A program made the position numbers and the translations under genes. A model generated the notes under the pieces. The model was not told the DNA's origin, did no database searches, and saw only the letters and a list, made by a program, of their open reading frames with translations. Shown one piece after another: positions 7,520-17,021 of a stretch of 64,000 nucleotides of DNA (positions within the stretch are counted from its first letter, which is position 1; the number at the start of each line of letters is the position of its first letter). The stretch is from the NCBI GenBank assembly GCA_024233345.1, contig JACKPT010000010.1, forward strand, positions 62,001-126,000. Direction: 5' to 3'. This stretch comes from Verrucomicrobiota bacterium (lineage in GTDB: Bacteria; Verrucomicrobiota; Kiritimatiellia; CAIVKH01).

Positions 7520-10101
7520 TACTTCAGGCGTTCGATTTCGACGGACCGGATCGACAGGGCATCGTCCGTGCGGCGCACGAAAACCAGTTGCCAGGGAAGG
7601 TTGGAGGGCAGGTCGATGGTGGTATCGAGGGTCTCGGATCCGGCCATCGGGAACCTTTGCCGGACGACGCCGCGGGGTTGTTCGAACGCCCACTCGCCAT
7701 ACGTTGCTCCGTCCGGGGCCTCCGAGGTTGCGTCCACTCGTATCCGATAGCGTCCGGGTTCCAGAGGAAGGCGTGGGCCGTAAAAGACAATGCCATCGCG
7801 GTGGTAATCCGCAGTGAACACGACCCCTTGCGTTTCCGTGTCGGTCTCCCCGGCGTGAAAGAAAAGGGCGGCGGGGAGGCTGATGTGACCGTCCGGGCTA
7901 TGCTGGAACAGATCTGTCAGGCTCGCGCCCGCGATCAGTTGTCCGTGATCCAAGTCCACCGAGCCCTCGACCCACTCCGCTCCGAACTGGTGAACCAGAT
8001 GGGGGTCGGTCTGGGGCATGGGAATATCCATCCAGGTCCAGTCATCGCTGTCAATCATCAGCGGCAGCTCGCCGGCGGATTGATGCTGCACAAAAATTTC
8101 GATCCGCAGCTTCCCGTGACCCCGAACCCGGAGGCTCCAGCGAAGTTGATCGGCATCGGTAATGGCCGCCATGGTACTCCAGAGGATGTCTCCCTGGTTT
8201 TCAAACCGGACAAACTGTCCGCCCGAGGCATCGTCTCCGGCCAGGCTGGTGCCGCCATGGCGTTTCCAGGCTTCGGCTTCGATGGACCGCGCGGGTATCC
8301 AGGTTTTCCAATCCTCCACGATCGGGGAGACGGTGCGTTCCTCCCGCAGCAACCGGAATGCCCACACCGGTCCATCCCGCTCCAAAAGTCTCAGGCGCGG
8401 ATGATGGAAATACTGCTTGAGCACGAACCCGATCGGGAACGGGGAGACCTTTTCCGGATAGAGGTCTTCATGAATGAGCAGATACTCGATACCCCGGTCC
8501 AGCAGGGCATCCACCTGCTCGGGCAGCAGGTTCCCCCGGTTGACGGTTTCAAATACCGAGTAGAAGTGCTCCTTGTAGGCCTGGGGCACAAACGGCCGGT
8601 ATCCATTGGCCAGGCGGATACGGTGGATGGAGGCAAAGTACTGGTACAGCGAGGTGTAGTGGCTATCCCCCGGCCAAAGGGTCACCACCACGGCGCGGGC
8701 TTTCAGATCCCGCTGTTCCGCGTCATCCGCGACGGCGGTGTAAGCGCCGTTGTCTGCATCGAGCATGCTGAGTACCGGCCGCATTTGGCCCCGCTGCTCC
8801 GCGATCAGCAAACCTGCGATGATGGTGTAGACGCCAACCCTCATCCAGCGCGATTTGAGGTAGGTCGAGCAGACCCCCACGGAGATCGCGGTCATGACCG
8901 CGAGGACCGAGGGGAGCAGGGCATAGATTTTTGCGGGTTGGCGAATCATCGTGTAGGGCGGAATCAGCTTGCGAACCGCGAGCAGGGCGCGGCCTTCGAA
9001 GGGGCCATTGGGGCCGAGGGCGAGCGCAATGATCCCGGCTGTGGCCAGGGTTAGTAGAAGGAGCAGGGCCAGAGGGCGGTAGATTCGACAATTGGGTTGG
9101 CAGACCCGGAATCCGAGCAGGCCAAACCCCATGAGGGCAATCGCGGCATAACCATAGCCAAGATAGATCTGATGGCTGATGCCCGCGGCTCTGGCATTGA
9201 ACAGTCCGTCGGCATGGGGGGAAAACAGAGCCACTTCCTGCAGGGTCCGGCCGGCCGAGGTGGTGGATTCCTGAATATGGCTCGCGGTGAGTTTGCTGAA
9301 TGAAAAGGAGATGGCGATAAAGATCAGCACCGGCAGCAAGGCCAGGCTCCAGCGGATCCAGGTTTTGGGCTCCAGCCAGTCGATATCCCGGCGCTGGACC
9401 AAGGCCAGAATCCCCCACGCGGGAGCAACCAGGGTGGCGAAAAAGTACACATGGGTATCGCTCCAGCAAGCGAGCAGGATCGCCACTCCGGCGAGAATGC
9501 CTCCCCGGATTTTTTCCTCCCGCACCGCCATGTCGATCCCGAGAAAAACAAGGGGGACCAGGGTCATGCCAAACCCGGTAGGGCTTCCGCCGAGCAGACT
9601 GTGCCAGCGGTAGGGCAACAACAGGGCAGCCAGACACCCCAGGAGAATCGCGGCCGGGCACTGGGTAAACCGTCGTATCAGCAGCCAGGTGAAATAGGCG
9701 GTCAACCAGATCGATAGAAATCCCGCGAAATTCCAGCCAAAGGCCTGGCCGCCCATCCAATAGCCCGCGGTAAACAGCATGGAAAAGGGAACATAGTAGG
9801 AACCGGGCATATAGGTTTCCGCATCGGACCCGGTATTGAATTCGTAGAGGTTGTAAAACCAGGGTGTGTGCCCGGAGACCATGTCGGCAAACAGCCAGAA
9901 GTGATACAGGAGCTGCATGTGATCGCCCGGCATGTTTCCGGCGATCCTGGTTTCATGATCGGCATGGGTCATTCCGGCGGGAATGGTGGTGCCGAGATGC
10001 CGGGGGAGGGGCCAGGTGAGTATTGCCCACACCACGAGGCTCATCAGCAGGGTGACCCACAGGGGGTTGCGTTCAATCCAGGTGGGCTTGGGATTCATCA
10101 T
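7519..10101 (-). CDS. Large multi-pass membrane protein, GT-C/YfhO-like
   Basis: 860 residues with about eleven hydrophobic segments in the first 450 residues and a soluble C-terminal half of beta-rich character. The N-terminus (WVTLLMSLVVWAILTWPLP, then a periplasmic loop with HADHETRI and GDHMQLLYHFW) has the form of GT-C-type glycosyltransferases with acidic residues in the first outer loop. No exact family could be assigned. It overlaps the LbH acyltransferase gene by 29 bases upstream and the pseudouridine synthase by 1 base downstream, so these form one minus-strand unit. Transfer or modification of a surface glycan is a plausible role, by inference. Confidence 0.6.
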   Translation of the reverse strand: MMNPKPTWIERNPLWVTLLMSLVVWAILTWPLPRHLGTTIPAGMTHADHETRIAGNMPGDHMQLLYHFWLFADMVSGHTPWFYNLYEFNTGSDAETYMPGSYYVPFSMLFTAGYWMGGQAFGWNFAGFLSIWLTAYFTWLLIRRFTQCPAAILLGCLAALLLPYRWHSLLGGSPTGFGMTLVPLVFLGIDMAVREEKIRGGILAGVAILLACWSDTHVYFFATLVAPAWGILALVQRRDIDWLEPKTWIRWSLALLPVLIFIAISFSFSKLTASHIQESTTSAGRTLQEVALFSPHADGLFNARAAGISHQIYLGYGYAAIALMGFGLLGFRVCQPNCRIYRPLALLLLLTLATAGIIALALGPNGPFEGRALLAVRKLIPPYTMIRQPAKIYALLPSVLAVMTAISVGVCSTYLKSRWMRVGVYTIIAGLLIAEQRGQMRPVLSMLDADNGAYTAVADDAEQRDLKARAVVVTLWPGDSHYTSLYQYFASIHRIRLANGYRPFVPQAYKEHFYSVFETVNRGNLLPEQVDALLDRGIEYLLIHEDLYPEKVSPFPIGFVLKQYFHHPRLRLLERDGPVWAFRLLREERTVSPIVEDWKTWIPARSIEAEAWKRHGGTSLAGDDASGGQFVRFENQGDILWSTMAAITDADQLRWSLRVRGHGKLRIEIFVQHQSAGELPLMIDSDDWTWMDIPMPQTDPHLVHQFGAEWVEGSVDLDHGQLIAGASLTDLFQHSPDGHISLPAALFFHAGETDTETQGVVFTADYHRDGIVFYGPRLPLEPGRYRIRVDATSEAPDGATYGEWAFEQPRGVVRQRFPMAGSETLDTTIDLPSNLPWQLVFVRRTDDALSIRSVEIERLK

Positions 10102-10849
10102 GGGGTTTGAGCTGTTGTATGACTTTCGCGGGCACGCCGACCGCGATGCTATTCTCCGGTATCGGGGAACACACTACCGCGCCCGCGCCGATCACGCAAT
10201 GCTCACCAATCGACGCGTGGTCGGTCACGGTGATTCCCGCGCCCAACCAGCAATTGGGTCCGACCGTCAGGGGGCCGCGGGTATTCATTCCGCTCTGGCG
10301 GGAAAAGGGTGTGCGGTCGTGATAGTCGTATTCACCCCCGCTCAACAGGTAGGTGAAGGCGCCAATGACCGTTTGCGCGCCGATCTCAAGCCGGTTGGAG
10401 GAAAAAATCTGGCAATTGGATGAAAGATTCACCTCGTCGCCCAGGATGATGTCTCCATTCTTGGTATACACGATGGTATTCCGCCCGAGGTAAACCTGAT
10501 GTCCGATCTGGATGCCCTGATTGGTGTTGCCCTTGGCGTCGAGGACTACATGGTCGTCGATAATCACCCGGTCACCCAACGTTATCTTGTGGGCATGCCG
10601 CAGGGTGATGCCCCGTCCGAACACCACCCCCCGGCCGACCTGCCGGAACATCAGAGGATAGAGCGCCTTGCGCAGGACCAGTCCCAACGCGCCGGGAATC
10701 CAGGAGAACAGGGTGGTGATCAATTCACAGACCAGCACATGGGCCAGCGAGGTATCGCCATAGTACAGATCACGGTATTTGCGAAACGCCGAACCGGAGG
10801 ATTCATTTCCGACCGATTTGATTTTATAAGCCTGTTGTGTGCCTTCCAT
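10073..10849 (-). CDS. Left-handed beta-helix (hexapeptide) acyltransferase
   Basis: 258 residues. From about residue 75 the protein is a run of hexapeptide turns (VVFGRGITLRHAHKITLGD, VIIDDHVVLDAKG, IQIGHQVYLGRNTIVY and further), ending in VIGAGAVVCSPIPENSIAVG, typical of sugar O-acetyltransferases such as WbbJ/NodL types. A hydrophobic segment near 40-60 (LITTLFSWIPGALGLVL) suggests membrane association, as in colanic acid WcaF-like or capsular enzymes. It starts a minus-strand unit with the large membrane protein, so acetylation of a surface glycan or lipid-linked sugar is likely. Acceptor unknown. Confidence 0.8.
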   Translation of the reverse strand: MEGTQQAYKIKSVGNESSGSAFRKYRDLYYGDTSLAHVLVCELITTLFSWIPGALGLVLRKALYPLMFRQVGRGVVFGRGITLRHAHKITLGDRVIIDDHVVLDAKGNTNQGIQIGHQVYLGRNTIVYTKNGDIILGDEVNLSSNCQIFSSNRLEIGAQTVIGAFTYLLSGGEYDYHDRTPFSRQSGMNTRGPLTVGPNCWLGAGITVTDHASIGEHCVIGAGAVVCSPIPENSIAVGVPAKVIQQLKPHDESQAHLD

Positions 10850-11091
10850 CGGGATCTTCCGCCACTTGGGACGGGGTCAGAGTGGTTGCCCCGCCCCCCC
10901 TGCGTCAACAAGAAATCGAACTTCAAGGCGAGGCGGGGCGGTGTTTCATTCGGGCATAACCTCGCGATAAAGCAAGGGGTTCGAGCGGGTGAAGGGTTGG
11001 CCATTCCACTTTCCTGTTGTCAGGCGGGGCGGGATGCTTTAACTAGGAGGATTCAACTCAATCGTTTTACTACTTAGCGCGAGGACGGGAT

Positions 11092-13230
11092 ATGGCGACA
11101 TCGGACGATATGGAATTGCAAACGGACACGGAAACGTCAACCGGGGAAACCGTTCAACAGATCGAACAGCTTCGGGAAGTTTACCGTAGTCAGGGGCCGG
11201 AGGCGGGGGAATCCGAGGCTGCCGCCCTCGCGGCTTTGCTGCATGAGCAAAAGAATATCGATGGGTGGTTGGCGGTGCAGAAGCTTCGCTGCGAACAGGG
11301 AGCGCCCCAGCTTACCGCCGATCACGTGGCTGAATCCCTCCTCGATCTTCTCGGAGCCACGTGGGAAGCGAAGGTGCTCATTGAACAGGCCGGATTTCAA
11401 TCCGGCCTTTCTGCTGCCGGGGCCTTGCAGCGGATGATCACCCTGCGGGCCCTTCATCCCGATACGCTTGTCTACGACAAGACCTGGGGAGCCGGCAAGG
11501 TGGGGCGGATCGACTATTTCTATAAGAAAATTGACATCCGGTTTCGCAAGAAACCCAGTCACCAGATGAGTCTTGCCTACGCGGCGGAAACCCTCGATCT
11601 GCTCGATGAGAGCCATCTTCTGAGTTGGACTTTTCATCGCAAGGAGGAGCTGAAGAAGATGATCGCCGAGCAACCGGGCGAACTGGTCAAGATGGCCATC
11701 CAGTCCTTCGGCCCGCTTCCGGTGGCCCTGCTGCAGGAAAAGCTCATTCCCGAAGTGCTCTCCGACAAGGAATGGAAAAAGTTCTGGGAAGGGGCCCGCA
11801 AGGCCCTCAAGGCTGACGACACGGTTTTGATTCCCGCCAATCGCAAAGAGCCGATCCAGGTGATGGCCGGTGGCAAGTCGACCGATGATATGCACTTTGC
11901 CCAGCTCGCCACCGAACGCAGCATCGATGCGATCATTACCCATTTCGAGCGGATGGTCGACGAGAAGAAGGCAAATTTGAACGATGCGCAGAACGAGATC
12001 ATTCGTGACCGGCTTGCGTTTGTGATCAAGGGCGCATGGCCCCGTCAGCTCGGTCATTTGATTCGGGCCAAGCTGGCCGCGATGGCCCTGGGCGCGGATG
12101 ATGACCGTCCGGAATTGCATGTGGCCGACCGGTTTCTCGATGACAAGCTCCTGCTCCGGGCCCTGCAGCAGGCGCCGGTGCGGAGTGCTTCGGACTTCCT
12201 TGAATACCTGGCCCGGGATCACGCCGAATCCCTTCACCAGATGTTGCTCAAGCAACTTACCCGCATGGACATCAGCTCCTTGAATGTGGCGATTGACTAT
12301 CTGACGCCCCATCTCGGAGAAGATGCGGTGGCCGCGAAGATTCGCGAGGTGTTTGACCGCCGCAAGCCGGGGATTGAGGTCCTGGCCTGGATTGCCAGAA
12401 ACATGGAGAAAATTGAAGCGTGGAAGCTGGGCCACACCCATCTGGTGGTTCAGTTCATGTTGGATGCCCTCGATCACGAATACACCGGGGATCCCCTCAA
12501 GGCCCGGAATCAACTGCGTGAACGGTTTGAAAAGCCGGAATGGATGCGGGCCCTGCTCGACCAGTTTGACTACAAGCAGCGGGTCAATCTGCTGAACCGG
12601 CTTCGTCTTTCCGCCGCCTGGGGCAAGCTCGACAAGCAGTCTGTGCTTGCGATGGTGATCAAGCAGGCCCCGGAACTTGAAGCCGTGATGGCGGAACGTT
12701 CCGCCACCGAATCTGCGGACAAACCGCGCGGGCCCCTGACCTCGATTCGCAGCTATGAAGAGCGGAAAGAGCAACTCCAGCGGATCATCGAGGTGGAAAT
12801 TCCCAAGGTGGCCAAGGAGATCGGTCACGCCCGTGAGTATGGTGATCTGCGGGAAAACTTTGAGTTCAAGGCAGCCAAGGATGCCCAGGCGCTGCTGTTC
12901 CGGCGACGCGATGAGTTGTCGCAGGCGCTGTCCACGGTAACCCCCACCGACTTCAAAGATGCCACCTACGACGAAGTGAGCCTGGGGGTGACGGTGGTGA
13001 TTCGCTATGAGGATGGCCGCGAAGAAACCTACCACATTCTCGGGGAATGGGATGGCGATCCCAAACTCGGCATCCTCTCCTGTAACGCCAGGATGTCCCA
13101 GACTCTGGTCGGCCACAAGGTGGGCGAGACCCTGGTTGTCCCCTCGGAGGCGGGCGATGTTGCGTGCACGATCAGCGCGATTCAGCCCCTTCCGGATACG
13201 ATCCGGAAGTGGATTCTTCGGGAAATCTGA
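11092..13230 (+). CDS. greA: GreA-type transcript cleavage factor with long N-terminal extension
   Basis: 712 residues; normal GreA has about 158. The last 160 residues are GreA-like: a helical hairpin with EIGHAREYGDLRENFEFKAA keeps the two acidic tip residues (Asp and Glu of GDLREN) that place Mg2+ in the RNA polymerase secondary channel, followed by the globular FKBP-like domain ending in VACTISAIQPLP. The first 550 residues are a mostly helical region with no motif I recognise; a similar fusion is known for chlamydial GreA (about 715 residues), supporting PVC ancestry. GAGGACGGG gives the ribosome site before the ATG. The GtrA gene starts 8 bases downstream. Confidence 0.85.
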   Translation: MATSDDMELQTDTETSTGETVQQIEQLREVYRSQGPEAGESEAAALAALLHEQKNIDGWLAVQKLRCEQGAPQLTADHVAESLLDLLGATWEAKVLIEQAGFQSGLSAAGALQRMITLRALHPDTLVYDKTWGAGKVGRIDYFYKKIDIRFRKKPSHQMSLAYAAETLDLLDESHLLSWTFHRKEELKKMIAEQPGELVKMAIQSFGPLPVALLQEKLIPEVLSDKEWKKFWEGARKALKADDTVLIPANRKEPIQVMAGGKSTDDMHFAQLATERSIDAIITHFERMVDEKKANLNDAQNEIIRDRLAFVIKGAWPRQLGHLIRAKLAAMALGADDDRPELHVADRFLDDKLLLRALQQAPVRSASDFLEYLARDHAESLHQMLLKQLTRMDISSLNVAIDYLTPHLGEDAVAAKIREVFDRRKPGIEVLAWIARNMEKIEAWKLGHTHLVVQFMLDALDHEYTGDPLKARNQLRERFEKPEWMRALLDQFDYKQRVNLLNRLRLSAAWGKLDKQSVLAMVIKQAPELEAVMAERSATESADKPRGPLTSIRSYEERKEQLQRIIEVEIPKVAKEIGHAREYGDLRENFEFKAAKDAQALLFRRRDELSQALSTVTPTDFKDATYDEVSLGVTVVIRYEDGREETYHILGEWDGDPKLGILSCNARMSQTLVGHKVGETLVVPSEAGDVACTISAIQPLPDTIRKWILREI

Positions 13231-13238
13231 TTCCCCGC

Positions 13239-13733
13239 ATGCACGACCTGCTCCAACAGTTTTTTCAGCGGGATGCCGGACCTCTGGTCCAGTTCATCAA
13301 GTACGCCCTCGTGGGGGGCGTGGCTACGGCGGTGGACATCTTCGTGTTTTACCTGTTTGCCTGGAAATTCATTCCGGCGCTGCGGGAGACCGACCCGGTG
13401 GTCCGGTTTCTCAAACTCACGGTGACCCCGGTCACTGAGCAACAGCGGTCCAACCGGTTTATCATCATCACCGCGATTGCTTTCCTGGTTTCGAATTTTG
13501 TCTGCTATCTGCTGAATGTGTGGTGGGTGTTTGAGCCGGGACGGCACGTCTGGTATGTCGAAATGGGGTTATTTTATATCGGCTCCGGGATCAGCATTGT
13601 TCTCGGTACGGCCACCGGTTGGGTGATGATCAAATACTTTCATACCAGTACCACCGCCTCGTATCTCGCCAAGATGATCGCCTCTCTCTTGATCAACTAC
13701 GCGACCAGGAAATTTATCATCTTCAAGGGTTGA
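13239..13733 (+). CDS. GtrA-like membrane protein
   Basis: 164 residues with four hydrophobic segments. The GtrA signature is clear: QFIKYALVGGVATAVDIFVF at the N-terminus, then NFVCYLLNVWWVF and NYATRKFIIFKG at the end. Start at the ATG 13239 just after the greA stop. GtrA proteins are thought to help flip polyprenyl-linked sugars for cell-wall or O-antigen decoration. An inserted stretch of about 30 residues between helices 1 and 2 (ETDPVVRFLKLTVTPVTEQQ) is longer than usual. Downstream genes are convergent. Confidence 0.85.
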   Translation: MHDLLQQFFQRDAGPLVQFIKYALVGGVATAVDIFVFYLFAWKFIPALRETDPVVRFLKLTVTPVTEQQRSNRFIIITAIAFLVSNFVCYLLNVWWVFEPGRHVWYVEMGLFYIGSGISIVLGTATGWVMIKYFHTSTTASYLAKMIASLLINYATRKFIIFKG

Positions 13734-13745
13734 GTCTGGGCCGGT

Positions 13746-15524
13746 CTACCCGCGTGCCTTCAACCACAGCATCATTCCCATCGCCAGTCGCAGGCCCCAT
13801 TGACCGGCAAAGGTCTGCCGTTCGGGCGCGGGCGGTTCGGGATACGCCGGCAGATAGGCCCGCAGTTTGTCGGCCTCGAATAAGGTTTCTGCGGCCTCGC
13901 GCCCGGCCTCGGCCTGTGCGCGGATCTCCCGCCATGCCGGTGTATCGATGCCCATGATGCGCGGATAGCGATGGGCATCCTGGGCGGTCTTGCCGTCGAG
14001 ACGGAGGCGCGCCATGTGCATCCGGTGATACAGGTGGTTCCATCGCGACGGCAGCACGCTGTGGGGCTGGTTGTGCATGCTGTCCAGTGGAATGCGTGCG
14101 AGCTTTGGCGACAGATCTGCCACGGTTTGCCGTTGCAGAAACCGGTCGCGCAGCAGGTCACCAGAAACCCTCCGGGTGGCCTTTACGAATGGAACATCGG
14201 TGGCAATGAGCTGCGGCCAGGTATGGAAGGCGACCTTCCACAGGTGCGAGCCGAGATGCGGGCGCATGCGGTGCCGGGTAAGTACCTGCCAGTGCCGGTC
14301 GGCAAGGTCACCGCAAAGCGATGCCCACTCGCTCTCAATTTCATGCAGCGCCTCCCGCACCGCTTTGCGCATGTCTCCGGGGCGGGCCATGTCCAGCAAA
14401 CGATCGGCGGGTATCCCGAAGCGGTTGATCCAGACGTCCATGCAGTAGGGCAGGGAGTCCTCTTCATACGTGCTGGGTGCACGATAAAAGGGGGAGTAAT
14501 GCACGTCGAGTAGCAGGCCGGTCGTGACCCGGGGAATTGCCGCCCGGCCCAGAGACTCGAAGCCGGTCATGGTTACCGTGCTGAATCCCCCGGCAAGCGA
14601 CAGGAGGTCCAGTTCTTCCTCGATCATCGTTACCGTCGGCGGCATTTGGTCGGGCAGGATATGCCAGCGTCCACCCACCTGCCGGCAGGTGCGGCGTGCC
14701 TGAACCGCCTCGAAGTCGGTAGGCTCGCCGTAAGTGTACCCATCGGGGCGATGACCGGAGCGGATGGCCAGAGCGGCCAGCTGCCGGGTATCCAGGCCTC
14801 CGGACATCAACATTGCCTGGCTATCGGTACGGGTATGGCGCTGATAGGCCGCTTCCGACATCGAGATGGACAAGGCCACCGCCTCGCGGGGGTCGGTGAT
14901 TTTGTCCTCACTCAGCCAATCGATGGAATGATCGAGCAGTGCCGGTTGGAGGGATGGAGAGGCGAGAAGGTGTACTACTTGCCCGGGTTGAATGCGTCGG
15001 CTTCCCCGTTCGACGGTGCGGCTGCTCGCACATCCGTTTTCGATCAAATGGCGGGCAAGGCCGACGAGATCCGGTGTGCGGTCGTATCTCGGATGCTGTC
15101 GCAGGGTGTTGATCGAGCTCGCCAATGCGAAGGCCTCTGTGTTGCAGGTGGTGTAGAGGGGAAACAGTCCGAACGGGTCCATGCCGGCGAACAGTTCGCC
15201 CGACCCGCGGATCACCAGCCAGCAGAAGTAACCCGAGGCGCGGGTTACCCCGGGCCAGTCACCATACAGGTCCGCCGCCGAGATTCTGTGCGGGGTGTGG
15301 TTACAGAGAGCCTCACCCAGCAGCATCGCCACGCCTCCGTCGGGACCGGTGAAGAGGTCGAACGGGGTATGGTCGGCTGTCCATGCCAGGAGTGTTCCAT
15401 TCGGGACACGGAACTGGTGGATGGTTCCTTTCAGCCGGGCGGGGGCAAGCGAGGCGGCCATGGCCGCGAGCATTGGGCGGTTGCCGGGGTTGTCATCGTG
15501 GCGCACGTAACAGAAAGCGGGCAT
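13746..15524 (-). CDS. Asparagine-synthetase-like amidotransferase/ligase
   Basis: 592 residues from the ATG at 15524; the longer frame to 15761 runs into the methyltransferase gene. The C-terminal half has the ATP-pyrophosphatase loop AMLMSGGLDTRQLAAL and GYTYGEPTDFEAVQ, typical of Asn_synthase domains. The N-terminal part (FCYVRHDDNP ... FDLFTGPDGGVAMLLGE) resembles the class II glutaminase domain but the chain begins MPAFC, so the Cys at position 2 needed for glutamine hydrolysis is absent; such proteins use free ammonia or another nucleophile. Paired with a methyltransferase 17 bases upstream, it probably tailors a surface polymer or secondary metabolite. Confidence 0.75.
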   Translation of the reverse strand: MPAFCYVRHDDNPGNRPMLAAMAASLAPARLKGTIHQFRVPNGTLLAWTADHTPFDLFTGPDGGVAMLLGEALCNHTPHRISAADLYGDWPGVTRASGYFCWLVIRGSGELFAGMDPFGLFPLYTTCNTEAFALASSINTLRQHPRYDRTPDLVGLARHLIENGCASSRTVERGSRRIQPGQVVHLLASPSLQPALLDHSIDWLSEDKITDPREAVALSISMSEAAYQRHTRTDSQAMLMSGGLDTRQLAALAIRSGHRPDGYTYGEPTDFEAVQARRTCRQVGGRWHILPDQMPPTVTMIEEELDLLSLAGGFSTVTMTGFESLGRAAIPRVTTGLLLDVHYSPFYRAPSTYEEDSLPYCMDVWINRFGIPADRLLDMARPGDMRKAVREALHEIESEWASLCGDLADRHWQVLTRHRMRPHLGSHLWKVAFHTWPQLIATDVPFVKATRRVSGDLLRDRFLQRQTVADLSPKLARIPLDSMHNQPHSVLPSRWNHLYHRMHMARLRLDGKTAQDAHRYPRIMGIDTPAWREIRAQAEAGREAAETLFEADKLRAYLPAYPEPPAPERQTFAGQWGLRLAMGMMLWLKARG

Positions 15525-15541
15525 GGGATCATGGTCTCGGG

Positions 15542-16321
15542 TCAGGCCGTAGCCCGGATGAACATCAGGGACCAGTTCAGATGAGCGCCTCGGTCGTCGG
15601 TGTGGTACCCGACGGTATCGCTGATTCCTGTGAGCAGGTCGGCATCGGATGGGTTGAGATTCAGGCCGAACAAGGTCCGACAGAACTGGAGCATTTCGGC
15701 GGTGTCGGCAAAGTCCCAGGTGTAGGTGTGTTCTTGCCCGGTGACAGCGGTGAATCCGCAACCGCGCAGGTGGTTGCAGACATCCTCATCGAAATAATTT
15801 CCGTGGTGGCCCATGGTGTTGAATTGATGCACGACGCCATCCAGGTAGCGGCTGGTCGGCGAGCCTTTTACCGCGTCCCCCACCGCGAGTGTGCCGCCGG
15901 GTTTCAGGATCCGGTGCCATTCCCGAAACACCGCCGCATGGTCATCGAGATGGTGCATGCCAGCCAGGCTCAGTACGGCATCGAAGGTGCCGTCCCCGAA
16001 CGGCAGGTCATCGTGTTGCGCGCAGACGATCCCGTCCTCATGAGGGTGGTTGCCAGCGTGTAGAAATCGATCCGCAGGGTCGGCGGAAACGAGCCGAACA
16101 TGGTTGGGGAGATAGGTGCGCAGGTACCCCCCGCCGGATGGGATGTCGAGGATGCATACTTGGTCACGGCGCAGGTTCGCAGTTGCCACCAGAAGTTCAA
16201 ATTCGCGGGCCCGCGCGGCTGGGCATTCTTCCATCGCACGATGATACAGCCCGCCGCGCGTATTGTAGATCTCCTGATAGGTTCTGAACATCAATCGGCC
16301 TGGCGATGGTGAAACTGACAT
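15542..16321 (-). CDS. SAM-dependent methyltransferase, class I
   Basis: 259 residues. Rossmann motif I is LDIPSGGGYLRTYLP, followed by acidic VSADPADRF, then DLPFGDGTFDAVLSLAGMHHL (motif IV) and ILKPGGTLAVGD (motif V/VI). This matches the Methyltransf_11/UbiE-like fold. The internal ATG at 16291 (MFRTYQEIY) is an alternative start. It lies 17 bases before the asparagine-synthetase-like gene on the same strand, suggesting a joint tailoring pathway. Its substrate cannot be deduced. It is the last gene before the 80-bp direct repeat that marks the proposed island edge. Confidence 0.8.
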   Translation of the reverse strand: MSVSPSPGRLMFRTYQEIYNTRGGLYHRAMEECPAARAREFELLVATANLRRDQVCILDIPSGGGYLRTYLPNHVRLVSADPADRFLHAGNHPHEDGIVCAQHDDLPFGDGTFDAVLSLAGMHHLDDHAAVFREWHRILKPGGTLAVGDAVKGSPTSRYLDGVVHQFNTMGHHGNYFDEDVCNHLRGCGFTAVTGQEHTYTWDFADTAEMLQFCRTLFGLNLNPSDADLLTGISDTVGYHTDDRGAHLNWSLMFIRATA

Positions 16322-16426
16322 CGCGAAATGAACAGGATCTTCATGAAATAGAGGTAACGGATTGGGCGTGGAGGAATCAAGTGCCCAGAACGCACAGGGA
16401 TGGGTTTTGACATTCGGGCCTGAGTC
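16322..16426. other. Non-coding flank left of the proposed island
   Basis: No gene or clear signal seen. If the adjacent 80-bp repeats mark an insertion, this is the original downstream flank of the small gene now ending at 24135. Confidence 0.3.
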
Positions 16427-16506
16427 GCGGGGGAGGATTTCAGAAGCCGGTCGATCATCACGAAGGCGAGGGCGGCGCGTTCATTACGCGTGAGTTTGCC
16501 TTCGAG
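16427..16506 (+). repeat. 80-bp direct repeat, left copy (att-like)
   Basis: Matches 24142-24221 at 77 of 80 positions in the same orientation. The right copy is the 3' end of the 73-residue gene 24135-24356; the left copy, read on the minus strand, still encodes EGKLTRNERAALAFVMIDRL but lacks the stop, so it is a detached gene fragment. This is the pattern left by site-specific integration into a gene 3' end. Confidence 0.85.
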
Positions 16507-16762
16507 AATAAAATATTGTCTGTCCCCCCATTCTGTTCACAGGGCAACCGAAGCGTGGCCCTGGGTTGATGGTACGATGCTTTACCTCGGGGAAATAGGG
16601 GGTCAATTATTGGGCCCCCATTAATAGGGACTCGTGCCCCATATCCCCAAAGGAAATGAGACGAGCATTTTTTGCGAAAAAAGTTTGCCCAGGGTTTATT
16701 CGATGGCGTTATCTGCTTTCTGGCATGCATTTATGGCGGATGAAAAAGCTGCCCCCTTTCCC
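16507..16762. other. Non-coding left arm of the island
   Basis: AT-richer than the flanks. Small inverted repeats are present, such as GGGGG/CCCCC flanking TCAATTATTGGG near 16600 and a TTTTTTGCGAAAAAA hairpin near 16670. No convincing gene. Confidence 0.35.
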
Positions 16763-17011
16763 TCAAGTCACGCTTGGATCTCGGTGTAGCGTCTTTGCCG
16801 GATAGAGTTTGTCGATGGACACCCGAAGGGCACGGGCGAGGAGGGGGAGTTCTTCATCCGACACGCAACGAAGCCTTGCCTCGATCTTGGAAAGGGTCTG
16901 GCGACTGATGTCCCAACGAAGCCGTTGCAATTGGGCCGCGAACTCCTCCTGGGTCCATCCGCGTTCGTAGCGTAACTTTCTGATTTGCGGGCCAACAATA
17001 TTCTGCGGCAT
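16763..17011 (-). CDS. Small XRE-family helix-turn-helix regulator
   Basis: 82 residues consisting almost wholly of an HTH_3 domain: VGPQIRKLRYERGWTQEEFA, then WDISRQTLSKIEARLRCVSD as recognition helix, then LPLLARALRVSIDKLYP. It matches the common compact XRE regulators found as single-domain proteins. Two near-identical 16-bp palindromes lie 11 and 57 bases upstream of its start codon, so it probably represses its own promoter and perhaps the divergent operon starting at 17289. It lies inside the proposed island and is its only visible regulator. Confidence 0.85.
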   Translation of the reverse strand: MPQNIVGPQIRKLRYERGWTQEEFAAQLQRLRWDISRQTLSKIEARLRCVSDEELPLLARALRVSIDKLYPAKTLHRDPSVT

Positions 17012-17021
17012 GCGGATTCTT

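Noticed and set aside
7489..9054. 521-codon frame antisense to the large membrane protein
   Set aside because: Same effect; Gly/His/Gln-rich translation without domain, and the sense gene has consistent membrane helices.
11137..13116. 659-codon open frame antisense to the GreA fusion
   Set aside because: High G+C gives long antisense frames; translation has no domain and the sense strand has clear GreA motifs.
16458..16730. Minus-strand frame of 90 codons left of the XRE gene
   Set aside because: It runs into the 80-bp repeat out of frame with the parent gene and has no domain.
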